Positions 55,531 to 63,446 of a stretch of DNA of 64,000 bases are shown here, in pieces. Under the pieces are notes generated by a model. The model saw only the letters and a list, made by a program, of their open reading frames with translations. It did no database searches and had not been told where the DNA came from. The position numbers and the translations under genes are program-made. Numbering within the stretch: the stretch's first letter is position 1; each line of letters opens with the position of its first letter. The stretch comes from Riemerella anatipestifer_E (GTDB taxonomy: Bacteria; Bacteroidota; Bacteroidia; Flavobacteriales; Weeksellaceae). The stretch spans positions 81,070 to 145,069 of the forward strand of contig NZ_LEKU01000006.1 of NCBI RefSeq assembly GCF_009932355.1, given 5' to 3'.

Positions 55531-56424
55531 TTACACCTTAATACCCACCCTCATTTTAGCACTTCTCGCTCTAGAGTTAGCCTCAATTTCTTCTTCCGTA
55601 GGAACAAATGCTTTAGATTGTAGCAACTCAAACGCTTTGGTATAGTTACCATAAATATCTCTTTCAGGCTCACCATCAAACATTCCATTCTTCAAGAAAC
55701 GCTTTACCAACCTGTCTTCCAAAGAATGATAAGATATCACCACCAATCTTCCTCCTGGTTTTAGAATTCTATAAGCCTGTTCCAACATTTCCTTTAAAGC
55801 CTCTAATTCTTGATTAACCTCAATTCTTATCGCTTGAAATAACTGTGCAAAAAATTTATTCTGCTTATGTGGAGGAATATATTTAAAAACACTTTTTAAA
55901 TCTTCCGTTGTCTTAATCGGTTTTGATTTTCTGTAATGAACTAACTCTCTCGCCAATCTTCTCGCTTCCCTTAACTCTCCATAATGATAAAATATATCAG
56001 CTAAATGCTCTTCCTCGTACTCATTAACCACCTTTTGAGCGTTTAAACCTTGCATTACATTCATTCTCATATCTAGCGGAGCATCACTCCTTGTAGAGAA
56101 CCCTCTTTCCGCTGCATCAAACTGATGAGAAGACACTCCCAAATCAGCCAATATCCCATCTACTTGAGTAACCCCATAAAGCATGAGAGAGTTTTCTAAA
56201 AATCTAAAATTCTGATTGATAAGTGTAAAACGCTCATCGTCTAATTTATTTTCTAAAGCATCTAAGTCTTGGTCAAAACCAAAATGCCTCCCAGCAGGAG
56301 ACAACCTAGAAATAATTTCCCTAGAGTGCCCACCACCTCCAAAAGTACAATCTACATAAACCCCATCTGCATTTTGCACAAGAGCATCTACACTTTCCTT
56401 TAATAAAACCGACTGATGATACAT
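55531..56424 (-). CDS. rsmH: 16S rRNA (cytosine-1402-N4)-methyltransferase
   Basis: Methylates N4 of C1402 in 16S rRNA (formerly MraW). The 297-residue SAM-dependent enzyme shows VDCTFGGGGHSREI (SAM binding), ILADLGVSSHQFD, RGFSTRSDAPLDMRM and the C-terminal VVISYHSLEDRLVKRFLK. It is the second gene of the dcw operon, 19 bp after mraZ. Confidence 0.97.
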   Translation of the reverse strand: MYHQSVLLKESVDALVQNADGVYVDCTFGGGGHSREIISRLSPAGRHFGFDQDLDALENKLDDERFTLINQNFRFLENSLMLYGVTQVDGILADLGVSSHQFDAAERGFSTRSDAPLDMRMNVMQGLNAQKVVNEYEEEHLADIFYHYGELREARRLARELVHYRKSKPIKTTEDLKSVFKYIPPHKQNKFFAQLFQAIRIEVNQELEALKEMLEQAYRILKPGGRLVVISYHSLEDRLVKRFLKNGMFDGEPERDIYGNYTKAFELLQSKAFVPTEEEIEANSRARSAKMRVGIKV

Positions 56425-56443
56425 CTTTTTAATTTACTATAAT

Positions 56444-56905
56444 TTACAAACCTTCCCAATCACTCCCCATTACTTCCTCTACCAAATTAGCAAAGTCCTC
56501 TTCTTTCATTGCTATATTCTCTTCGTAGGATTTTTTATCCCATATTTCAAAAAAATCTCCCACACCAGAAATCACTATCTCTTTTTCCATACCAGCAAAG
56601 TCTTTTAAATCTTTAGGTATCTGTATCCTATCCGATTTATCTACCTCCATCGCCTTTACTCCCGCAGTGAAAACTCGTATAAAGTCTACATTTTTCTTCA
56701 CAAACCTGTTCAGTTTATTTAGTCGTCCCATTAGAGACTCCCAAGTACTCACAGGATAAACCTCTAAACATTTCTGAAACACCGCTCTCTTTATCACAAA
56801 ATCCTTCCCATGAGCCTCAGACAAAAGCTTAGCTAACGCCGAAGGCAGCTTTATTCTACCCTTATCGTCTATCTTACACTCATATGTTTCAAAGAAATAA
56901 TTCAT
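56444..56905 (-). CDS. mraZ: Transcriptional regulator MraZ
   Basis: A 153-residue protein with two tandem SpoVT-AbrB-like MraZ domains (residues ~1-70 and ~75-145: ECKIDDKGRIKLPSALAKLL and VDKSDRIQIPKDLKDFAGM). MraZ is the DNA-binding first gene of dcw clusters and binds repeats in its own promoter. The frame is open to a GTG at 56944, but the -7 box at 56912-56919 lies inside that extension, so the ATG at 56905 (MNYFFETYECK) is the true start. The promoter region contains tandem AAAGTGG repeats matching a MraZ box (see that entry). Confidence 0.94.
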   Translation of the reverse strand: MNYFFETYECKIDDKGRIKLPSALAKLLSEAHGKDFVIKRAVFQKCLEVYPVSTWESLMGRLNKLNRFVKKNVDFIRVFTAGVKAMEVDKSDRIQIPKDLKDFAGMEKEIVISGVGDFFEIWDKKSYEENIAMKEEDFANLVEEVMGSDWEGL

Positions 56906-56911
56906 CGGATA

Positions 56912-56919
56912 CAAAAATA
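56912..56919 (-). promoter_or_regulatory. -7 box of the dcw operon
   Basis: Reads TATTTTTG on the minus strand, 6 bp upstream of the mraZ ATG, implying a leaderless or near-leaderless transcript for the 13-gene operon. Confidence 0.65.
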
Positions 56920-56940
56920 GATAATATTTTCTAAAAAATT

Positions 56941-56960
56941 CCACTTTTTACCACTTTTTA
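56941..56960 (-). promoter_or_regulatory. Probable MraZ box (tandem AAAGTGG repeats)
   Basis: On the minus strand two identical 10-bp units TAAAAAGTGG lie head to tail, giving AAAGTGG, 3 nt, AAAGTGG. This fits the tandem AAAGTG(T/G) N3 pattern I recall for MraZ sites in mollicutes; it is centred about 40-45 bp upstream of the predicted mraZ transcription start. Autoregulation of dcw by MraZ is inferred. Confidence 0.6.
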
Positions 56961-56966
56961 ACTCAT

Positions 56967-56975
56967 TGTGGATAA
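56967..56975. promoter_or_regulatory. DnaA box (single)
   Basis: TGTGGATAA, the exact complement of the consensus DnaA box TTATCCACA, in the mraZ / hydrolase divergent spacer. A partial match (AATCCACA, 56994-57001) lies nearby. One exact box is not an origin; it may link dcw expression to DnaA. Confidence 0.5.
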
Positions 56976-57113
56976 GTTTTATTTAATCCAACAAATCCAC
57001 ATAACCATCTGATTATCTAAACATAACAAAATATTTCACACATCTCTAATAAAATCTCAATTACACAGATTTCCCTAAGTATAAAAAAGTAAAACATTAT
57101 GATTTTTATATCG

Positions 57114-57141
57114 TTTGTTTAATCTTTAATTTGTATTTTTG
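57114..57141 (+). promoter_or_regulatory. Promoter of the alpha/beta hydrolase gene
   Basis: TTG (57114-57116), a 17-bp spacer and TATTTTTG (57134-57141), 20 bp upstream of the ATG. Confidence 0.7.
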
Positions 57142-57161
57142 CAAGGCTTAGTAGTGTTTTT

Positions 57162-57926
57162 ATGATTTTTAAAACTAAAAAAGAAAAGAAGTTCAATTTT
57201 ATTGAAGAGGGAGAGGGACACCCTTTGGTACTCCTGCATGGGCTTATGGGAGGGCTGAGCAATTTTGATGATATGGTAAAATTCTTTTCTGAAAAAGGGT
57301 ATAAAGTCTATGTCCCAGAACTACCTATATATGACCTTCCTGTTCTAAACACGAATTTAACTGCTATTTCAAAATTCGTTGCAAAGTTTATAAAAGAGGA
57401 AGTTAAAGAGCCTGTTACTATTGTAGGCAACTCTATGGGAGGGCATATAGGTCTTATTCTTACACTATCAAAACCTGAACTTGTTAAAAACTTAGTTCTT
57501 ACGGGAAGTTCAGGATTATACGAAAAATCTTTTGGAGATAGTTTCCCTAGAAAAGGAGATAAAGAGTACATTAGAAAGAAAACACAAGAAGTTTTCTATG
57601 ACCCTGCCGTAGCTACAGACCAGTTAGTAGATGAGGTATTTTCTGTGGTTAATGATAGAATAAAAGGCATTAAAACCGTAATGCTAGCCAGAAGTGCTAT
57701 AAAGCACAATATGATAAAAGATTTACCTAAGATTACTTGTCCTACCTGCATTATTTGGGGCAAACAAGACAATGTAACGCCACCAGAGGTAGCGGTTGAT
57801 ATGCACAAATATATCCCTAATTCAGATTTGTACTGGATAGATAAATGCGGACACGCAGCTATGATGGAAAAACCACAAGAGTTCAACGAAATTCTCCTCT
57901 CTTGGCTCAAGAAGGTTAATAAATAA
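57162..57926 (+). CDS. Alpha/beta-hydrolase fold protein
   Basis: A 254-residue cytosolic alpha/beta hydrolase. The oxyanion-hole segment LVLLHGLMGGLSNF, the nucleophile elbow GNSMGG with Ser91, the acid (IIWGKQDNVTPPEV, Asp about 203) and His231 in CGHAAMMEKP form a complete catalytic triad. The substrate cannot be inferred; C-C hydrolases of the MhpC type and haloperoxidase-like esterases share these features. It is divergent from mraZ and is followed by a terminator. Confidence 0.88.
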   Translation: MIFKTKKEKKFNFIEEGEGHPLVLLHGLMGGLSNFDDMVKFFSEKGYKVYVPELPIYDLPVLNTNLTAISKFVAKFIKEEVKEPVTIVGNSMGGHIGLILTLSKPELVKNLVLTGSSGLYEKSFGDSFPRKGDKEYIRKKTQEVFYDPAVATDQLVDEVFSVVNDRIKGIKTVMLARSAIKHNMIKDLPKITCPTCIIWGKQDNVTPPEVAVDMHKYIPNSDLYWIDKCGHAAMMEKPQEFNEILLSWLKKVNK

Positions 57927-57941
57927 GAACTAAAAAAATAG

Positions 57942-57966
57942 AGGAAGCCTAAATGCTTCCTTTTTT
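57942..57966 (+). terminator. Terminator after the hydrolase gene
   Basis: AGGAAGC / GCTTCCT with loop CTAAAT and six T. Confidence 0.75.
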
Positions 57967-57993
57967 ATTATTTAAAATTTAATACTAATAAAA

Positions 57994-58620
57994 ATGATTT
58001 CTATAAAAAGTGCCGAATTTGTTAAAAGTAGCCAAAAGTGGCAAGAATGCCCCGAAGCTAATCTTCCAGAATATGCATTTATAGGGCGTTCTAATGTGGG
58101 CAAATCCTCGCTAATCAATGCTATTACAGGAAATAAAAATTTAGCTAAAACCTCCCAAACTCCTGGAAAAACTCAACTCATCAATCATTTCATTATCAAC
58201 GAAGAGTGGTATTTAACCGACCTCCCTGGTTATGGCTACGCCAAAGTTTCTAAAACACAAAGAAAAGATTTTGAAAAACTAATTACCAATTATATTCTCA
58301 ATCGAAAAAATTTGGTAAATCTTTTCATCCTTGTAGATATAAGACATACACCTCAAAAAATAGATTTGGAATTTATTGAATGGTGTGGAGAAAGTGGCAT
58401 TCCGTTTTCTATTGTTTTCACGAAAGAAGACAAACTAAAACCTAATGCCGCTAAAAGAAATGTAGAAGACTACACCAAAAAACTACTAGAAAATTGGGAA
58501 GAAGCTCCACAAATGTATATTACTTCCGCCGAAAAGAAAACAGGCACAGAAGCTATTCTAGAATACATTGAACAAACTAACCTATTTTTACAACAGAATA
58601 AAGTTAACTTTAATGGATAA
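57994..58620 (+). CDS. engB: Ribosome biogenesis GTP-binding protein EngB/YsxC
   Basis: A 208-residue GTPase needed for assembly of the large ribosomal subunit. G1 (GRSNVGKSSLINAI), switch region (SQTPGKTQLINHF), G3 (DLPGYGYAKV), G4 (VFTKEDKL) and G5 (TSAEKKTG) are all present, matching the TrmE-Era-EngA-EngB-Septin-like group and specifically EngB by length. The GNAT gene's ATG lies within its last codons (8-bp overlap). Confidence 0.96.
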   Translation: MISIKSAEFVKSSQKWQECPEANLPEYAFIGRSNVGKSSLINAITGNKNLAKTSQTPGKTQLINHFIINEEWYLTDLPGYGYAKVSKTQRKDFEKLITNYILNRKNLVNLFILVDIRHTPQKIDLEFIEWCGESGIPFSIVFTKEDKLKPNAAKRNVEDYTKKLLENWEEAPQMYITSAEKKTGTEAILEYIEQTNLFLQQNKVNFNG

Positions 58621-59077
58621 TATCAATACTACAGATTTGACTTGGTATATTAAAGCCTTTGATGAGCTTTCTGCTTTGGAACTTTATAAAATCATGGTTG
58701 CTAGACAAGAGGTGTTTATTATAGAGCAAGATGTAAAATATCAAGACGCTGATAACACAGACCAAAAAGCCTTTCATATATGGGCAGAGAATAGTGAAGG
58801 GCAACTATTAGCTTATTGCAGAATTTTCCCTGAAGGTGTAAAATACAACGAAACCTCAATAGGAAGAGTACTCACCACCTCTCTTGGAAGAGGTAAAGGC
58901 ATAGGAAGACAACTCGTATCTTACGCCATAGAAGCCATAGAGAATATATATAAAACTTCCCGAATCAGAATATCTGCCCAAGACTATCTTTTGAAATTCT
59001 ATTCAGAATACGGTTTTTCTGATACTGGCAAAAAGTATTTAGAAGATAATTTACCACACACAGAAATGGTTAGATAG
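58613..59077 (+). CDS. GNAT-family N-acetyltransferase, ElaA-like
   Basis: A 154-residue acetyltransferase of the ElaA type. The N-terminal WYIKAFDELSALELYKIMVARQEVFIIEQ and QDADNTDQKAFHIW are conserved in the ElaA group, and the acetyl-CoA pyrophosphate loop is RVLTTSLGRGKGIGRQL. The substrate is unknown. A longer frame begins at a TTG (58568) inside engB, but the ATG at 58613, overlapping engB by 8 bp, is the better start and implies coupled translation. Confidence 0.88.
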   Translation: MDNINTTDLTWYIKAFDELSALELYKIMVARQEVFIIEQDVKYQDADNTDQKAFHIWAENSEGQLLAYCRIFPEGVKYNETSIGRVLTTSLGRGKGIGRQLVSYAIEAIENIYKTSRIRISAQDYLLKFYSEYGFSDTGKKYLEDNLPHTEMVR

Positions 59078-59088
59078 TAATTTTAATA

Positions 59089-59718
59089 TTACTTTAACCA
59101 ACCTAAAGCTCCAAAATGAGCTTTAAATTTAGTTACTTTTGGTCCCACAACAGCACTACAATAAGGCTGAGTGGGATTCTCTTTATAATACCCTTGATGG
59201 TAACTCTCCGCCTTCCAAAACTTTTCAAAAGGAGCAAGCTCTGTAACATAAGTACCACTCCATTTTCCTGTTGCTTCAGATGTTTTTATAGCCTGTTCCG
59301 CTTTTTGTTTTTCCTCTTCTGAACGATAAAAAATCACCGAACGATATTGCGTTCCAATATCCTCCCCTTGTCGGTTAAGTTGAGTTGGGTCGTGTAGAAA
59401 AAAGAACACCTCCATCAGTTGTTCAAAAGAGATTTCATTAGGTCTATAAGCTATCTGTACCACTTCCGCATGACCTGTTTCTCCCGTACACACTTCTTCG
59501 TAAGTTGGATTTTCTTTATGACCTCCTGAGTAGCCAGACTCTACCGTTTCTACTCCTTTTAGCATATTGAAACAACTTTCCACACACCAAAAACAACCAC
59601 CTCCTATGGTTAAGTACTCTATATTTTCCATATTCTCATTTTTATTTAAAGAAACTTGGTTATTTTTACAATTAACCAAACTTATAAAACTTACCAAAAG
59701 TATTAAAAAATTCTTCAT
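59089..59718 (-). CDS. msrA: Peptide-methionine (S)-S-oxide reductase MsrA, lipoprotein form
   Basis: Reduces methionine-S-sulfoxide in proteins. The catalytic GCFWC motif (Cys in TIGGGCFWCVESCF), then GVETVESGYSGG, CTGETGHAEVVQI and the conserved HDPTQLNRQGEDIGTQYRS block are present. The N-terminus MKNFLILLVSFISLVNC is a lipoprotein signal with lipid Cys17, so the enzyme is predicted to be envelope-located. An in-frame TTG at 59721 precedes the ATG at 59718; the ATG is preferred. Together with the lipoprotein MsrB at 2512-3021 it forms a pair covering both Met-sulfoxide diastereomers. Confidence 0.94.
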   Translation of the reverse strand: MKNFLILLVSFISLVNCKNNQVSLNKNENMENIEYLTIGGGCFWCVESCFNMLKGVETVESGYSGGHKENPTYEEVCTGETGHAEVVQIAYRPNEISFEQLMEVFFFLHDPTQLNRQGEDIGTQYRSVIFYRSEEEKQKAEQAIKTSEATGKWSGTYVTELAPFEKFWKAESYHQGYYKENPTQPYCSAVVGPKVTKFKAHFGALGWLK

Positions 59719-59865
59719 CAAAACAAGTTTTCATTTTGTTAATAGCCAATTTCTATCTTAAAACCTACACCCAAAATTGGCATAGGAATTGGGACTATAA
59801 AGCACTGCTTTAATTCTACTTATTTAAAAGCAAATTAAAGACAAAAGTAACGATTATAAAAACAA

Positions 59866-59888
59866 AAAAGCGACACTTTGTCACTTTT
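59866..59888. repeat. Inverted repeat upstream of lon
   Basis: AAAAGCGACA, loop CTT, TGTCACTTTT: a 10-bp stem with one G-U, 25-47 bp upstream of the lon ATG, where a -7 element would lie. Could be an operator or a leader hairpin; no TAnnTTTG box was found for lon. Confidence 0.4.
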
Positions 59889-59912
59889 AACATTTATTGA
59901 AGCCATAAAGAT

Positions 59913-62303
59913 ATGATTGATATTGAAGAACTTTCTCTAGACGGACTTTTAAATGAAAATTTCAGTTTTGTAACTGAAGAAATTCAAGAAAAGGCAGAAA
60001 ATACAGAACAAAACTTATTTCCTATTCTTCCTGTAAGAGATATGGTGATGTTTCCTAAAATTATTATGCCTATTACTGCTGGGAGAGAGAAATCTATAAA
60101 ATTACTACAAGATGCACAGCTTAATAACGAAGTTATAGGCATCATTTCTCAAAAAAACGCTAAAGAGCAAAACCCTACCGAGAAAGACCTATATAAAGTA
60201 GGTACTACTGCCAAAATACTTAAAATCATTAAACTTCCTGATGGTAATATCACCGCAATTATGCGAGGTGTCGGAAGGTTTAAACTAAATAAACTTGTAG
60301 AAAAAGAGCCTTTCTTAAAAGCCGAAATAGAAAAGCTAAACGAAACTTCTACCAAAAGCAAAGAAGAGTATGACGCTCTTATAGAAAACATTAAAGAGTT
60401 AGCTCTTAAAATTATAGAGCTAGACCCACAAATTCCTAACTCGGCAAGGTTTGCAATTACAAATATTGAATCTCAAGAGGAACTCCTCAATTACATTTGT
60501 GCTAATGCAAAATTTACCGCCGAGGAAAAACAAAAGTTATTAGAAACCAAGAGCTTTTTAGTTCGTGCAAAAAAATGTTACGAACTAATGCACGATGAGT
60601 TTAATAAATTAGAACTCCGCAGCATTATCCATCAAAAAACTACAAGGGAGATGGATAAAAACCAGAGAGAGTATTTTCTGAATCAACAAATAAAAGCCAT
60701 ACAAGAAGAGCTTGGTGGAGGTCCAGAAAACGATGCTGCAGAACTTCAAGAGAAAGCAAAAAAGATAAAGTGGAGTGAGGAAATAGAACAACATTTCCAA
60801 AAAGAAATACACCGTCTTAACAGACAAAATCCTCATTCTCCAGACTACAATGTACAAAGGAACTATCTTGATTTTTTCACAGATTTACCTTGGGAACACT
60901 ACTCCAAAGATATATTTGATTTGAGTAGAGCCGAAAATGTACTCAATTCCGAACATTTCGGTATGGAAGATGTTAAAAAAAGGATTTTAGAATACATCGC
61001 TGTTCTCAAATTAAAAAATAATATGAAATCGCCTATCCTTTGCCTTGTAGGACCTCCAGGCGTAGGGAAAACCTCATTAGGGAAATCCGTAGCAGATGCT
61101 TTAGGAAGAAAATACATCAGAATTTCTTTAGGAGGGCTACACGACGAAAGCGAAATTAGAGGGCACCGAAAAACCTACATCGGTGCTATGGCAGGACGAA
61201 TACTCCAATCCATCAAAAAGGCAGGCACATCTAACCCAGTTATCGTATTAGACGAAATAGACAAAATAGGTCAAGGCATACACGGAGACCCTTCCTCTGC
61301 CCTACTAGAAGTCCTAGACCCAGAACAAAACAAAACTTTCTATGATAACTTTCTAGAAATAGGGTACGATTTGTCTAAAGTAATGTTTATAGCAACCGCC
61401 AATAGCCTAAATACCATTCAAAGACCACTATTGGATAGAATGGAAGTCATTCAGCTTTCAGGCTATACCGTAGAAGAAAAAGTACAAATTGCAAAAAAAC
61501 ACTTAATAAAAAAGCAAATTGCAGAGAACGGATTAAAAAACACCCAACTAAAACTAGGGATTAAAGAAATCACTCATATCATAGAGTCTCACACAAGAGA
61601 AAGCGGTGTGAGAAATCTAGAGAAAAAAATAGCCAAAATAGCTCGATGGGTTGCCCTGCAAATTACAATGGAAAAAGCGTATAATCCTAAAATCAACATT
61701 GCTACCATTGACGAAATATTAGGCGTTCCTATCAAAAAAAATCTATCTGAAATGCTAGATGTTCCTGGTGTAGTTACAGGGCTAGCGTGGACGAGCGTAG
61801 GAGGCGATATTCTTTTTATCGAAAGTATTTTATCCGAAGGAAAAGGAAATCTCACGATGACGGGTAATCTAGGAAATGTAATGAAAGAATCTGCCACCAT
61901 TGCACTAGAATACATCAAATCAAAGCACCAAAGCCTAGGAATAGAACAAGAAACTCTATCCAAAAACAACATACACCTGCACATTCCCGAAGGAGCCACA
62001 CCAAAAGACGGTCCTTCAGCAGGTATAGCTATGCTAACCTCGATGGTTTCTAGCTTTAGAAATAAAAAAGTACGACCTCATATCGCTATGACAGGCGAAA
62101 TTACTCTAAGAGGTAAAGTACTCCCAGTAGGAGGCATCAAAGAAAAGCTATTAGCCGCATCTAGGTCAGGCATCAAAGAAATTATCTTATGTGAAGACAA
62201 TAAGAAAGACTACGAAGAGATAAAAGACAAGTCTTTAAATAGCCTAAAAATCCATTATGTAAACACAATGGAAGAAGTCATCAATCTTGCCTTAGAAAGT
62301 TGA
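59913..62303 (+). CDS. lon: ATP-dependent Lon protease (Ser/Lys)
   Basis: A 796-residue AAA+ protease degrading damaged and regulatory proteins in the cytosol. Order of domains: substrate-binding LON domain (about 35-230), coiled region, AAA+ module with Walker A GPPGVGKTS (380-388) and Walker B VIVLDEIDKIG, and the protease domain with Ser702 (PKDGPSAGIAM) and Lys745 (GGIKEKLLAA), the same 43-residue separation as in E. coli Lon. Monocistronic, with a terminator downstream and an inverted repeat upstream that may be regulatory. Confidence 0.97.
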   Translation: MIDIEELSLDGLLNENFSFVTEEIQEKAENTEQNLFPILPVRDMVMFPKIIMPITAGREKSIKLLQDAQLNNEVIGIISQKNAKEQNPTEKDLYKVGTTAKILKIIKLPDGNITAIMRGVGRFKLNKLVEKEPFLKAEIEKLNETSTKSKEEYDALIENIKELALKIIELDPQIPNSARFAITNIESQEELLNYICANAKFTAEEKQKLLETKSFLVRAKKCYELMHDEFNKLELRSIIHQKTTREMDKNQREYFLNQQIKAIQEELGGGPENDAAELQEKAKKIKWSEEIEQHFQKEIHRLNRQNPHSPDYNVQRNYLDFFTDLPWEHYSKDIFDLSRAENVLNSEHFGMEDVKKRILEYIAVLKLKNNMKSPILCLVGPPGVGKTSLGKSVADALGRKYIRISLGGLHDESEIRGHRKTYIGAMAGRILQSIKKAGTSNPVIVLDEIDKIGQGIHGDPSSALLEVLDPEQNKTFYDNFLEIGYDLSKVMFIATANSLNTIQRPLLDRMEVIQLSGYTVEEKVQIAKKHLIKKQIAENGLKNTQLKLGIKEITHIIESHTRESGVRNLEKKIAKIARWVALQITMEKAYNPKINIATIDEILGVPIKKNLSEMLDVPGVVTGLAWTSVGGDILFIESILSEGKGNLTMTGNLGNVMKESATIALEYIKSKHQSLGIEQETLSKNNIHLHIPEGATPKDGPSAGIAMLTSMVSSFRNKKVRPHIAMTGEITLRGKVLPVGGIKEKLLAASRSGIKEIILCEDNKKDYEEIKDKSLNSLKIHYVNTMEEVINLALES

Positions 62304-62333
62304 AAATTTAAAACAATAAGGCTTATCAAATCA

Positions 62334-62371
62334 AAAATCTCCACTGTAGTATAATTCAGTGGAGATTTTTT
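62334..62371 (+). terminator. Terminator after lon
   Basis: AAAATCTCCACTG / CAGTGGAGATTTT: a 13-bp perfect stem with loop TAGTATAATT and T tract. Confidence 0.88.
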
Positions 62372-62405
62372 TGATGCAATAACATACCTCTTTTCAAGCA
62401 AAACA

Positions 62406-63239
62406 TCATTTAGTTGCTGGATAAGGAATAGCTTTATCCAATTCTATAGGAAGATAATGCTTTATAATCGACTCTTGCATCATTTTTCTTTTTTGGTCTA
62501 ATTGAGATACTGAACTAATGTCCTCCCCATTGATATTCACAGAACCTCCACCTTTTAAAATTCTAGTCAAATACGCCACTGGATCTCTATAATCATCTAA
62601 CATCAACTTCACCAATTGCTCATGATCTATTTTCAGCGGATTTTTTCCATAATAAGTTTCTAAAAAGTTTCTTGTATCATATACTTCAGGCAAAACTTTA
62701 TTCTTTATCAAAACATAGTGAAACTTTCTCTCTGTATCATATATTTCGTAAATCAACCCAGGCAGACTATTAAATTTATAAGGTCCTTCCATCACTGGAA
62801 TTTCTTTCGCAAACCAAGCTTCCCAATCTCTACCCCCAAAATGCGTCCGAGCCTTTTGCAATATAAAATTCTCAGGGCTTTTTTTAGTTATTGGCGTCAC
62901 TTCCCAATGAATAGCATCTGAAGAAGGAATCACAAAATAATCGCCGTCATTATTAGTGAAAAAATTAAGATGTGTTTTTTTATTCCTCTCTCTCTTCAGT
63001 ACTTGTTTCGTAGACGAAACGGTTCTGAAAACGTGCCCCGGCGTTTTTTTTGACAATGAATCGCTTTCCAAAAATTTAAAATCATAAAACTTAACCTCTG
63101 TTGGATTTACATCTAATACCATTAAATCCTTCTGTGGCACCTCACCCACCTGTCTGGTAAGTTGATAGATAAATCTATTAGTCTGTGCAGATATGGTATA
63201 AGTATGAACTAACAAAGCAAAAAAAATAATTCTGGTCAT
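62406..63239 (-). CDS. GLPGLI family exported protein
   Basis: A 277-residue exported protein (signal peptide, residues 1-18, ending in ISAQ) of the GLPGLI family (TIGR01200), found in Bacteroidota. The family core is visible as WEAWFAKEIPVMEGPYKFNS followed by LPGLIYEIYD (here SLPGLI instead of GLPGLI). The N-terminal YQLTRQVG and the C-terminal charged region fit as well. The function of the family is unknown; members often lie near TonB-dependent receptors. Upstream on the same strand is a 42-codon secreted peptide gene, separated by a hairpin that may attenuate read-through. Confidence 0.88.
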   Translation of the reverse strand: MTRIIFFALLVHTYTISAQTNRFIYQLTRQVGEVPQKDLMVLDVNPTEVKFYDFKFLESDSLSKKTPGHVFRTVSSTKQVLKRERNKKTHLNFFTNNDGDYFVIPSSDAIHWEVTPITKKSPENFILQKARTHFGGRDWEAWFAKEIPVMEGPYKFNSLPGLIYEIYDTERKFHYVLIKNKVLPEVYDTRNFLETYYGKNPLKIDHEQLVKLMLDDYRDPVAYLTRILKGGGSVNINGEDISSVSQLDQKRKMMQESIIKHYLPIELDKAIPYPATK

Positions 63240-63274
63240 AATAACAATATTCCTAACTTTTAATTACAAAAGAT

Positions 63275-63312
63275 AAACAATGGCTAACCGAGAAAACGAT
63301 TAGCCACTGTTT
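63275..63312 (-). terminator. Hairpin between the small peptide gene and the GLPGLI gene (possible attenuator)
   Basis: On the minus strand AAACAGTGGCTAA pairs with TTAGCCATTGTTT with one mismatch, followed by ATCTTTT. A leaky terminator would make the upstream peptide more abundant than the GLPGLI protein. Confidence 0.55.
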
Positions 63313-63317
63313 AAATT

Positions 63318-63446
63318 CTAATTTTGACAAGTCGTAGTTGTGGTAGTTACACATCCTCCTCCGTCAGTAATAGCTAAACTACTTGTTTGTGATGCATTCA
63401 CAAATCCCGCCACTCCTAAAGCGGCTACTAATATAATTTTTTTCAT
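63318..63446 (-). CDS. Small secreted Thr/Cys-rich peptide (42 aa)
   Basis: A 42-codon frame, ATG at 63446 to TAG at 63318. The N-terminus MKKIILVAALGVAGFVNA is a clear Sec signal peptide (residues 1-18), of the same form as the leader of a family of small Chryseobacterium-type secreted peptides. The predicted mature part is about 24 residues: it contains a GGGC segment, then V and six consecutive Thr, then a second Cys and QN at the end. It is upstream of, and on the same strand as, the GLPGLI gene, separated by a possible attenuator. I do not know a function; the signal peptide and clean frame argue that it is a real gene rather than chance. Confidence 0.6.
   Translation of the reverse strand: MKKIILVAALGVAGFVNASQTSSLAITDGGGCVTTTTTTCQN

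Noticed and set aside
56906..56944. Longer MraZ start (GTG at 56944)
   Set aside because: It covers the -7 box and the MraZ-like repeat end; the ATG at 56905 gives the usual MraZ N-terminus.
56945..57161. Replication origin
   Set aside because: Only one exact DnaA box was found, with no cluster of boxes, no AT-rich unwinding element and no dnaA or dnaN gene nearby.
58568..58612. Longer GNAT start (TTG at 58568)
   Set aside because: It lies inside engB; the ATG at 58613 is an ordinary coupled start.
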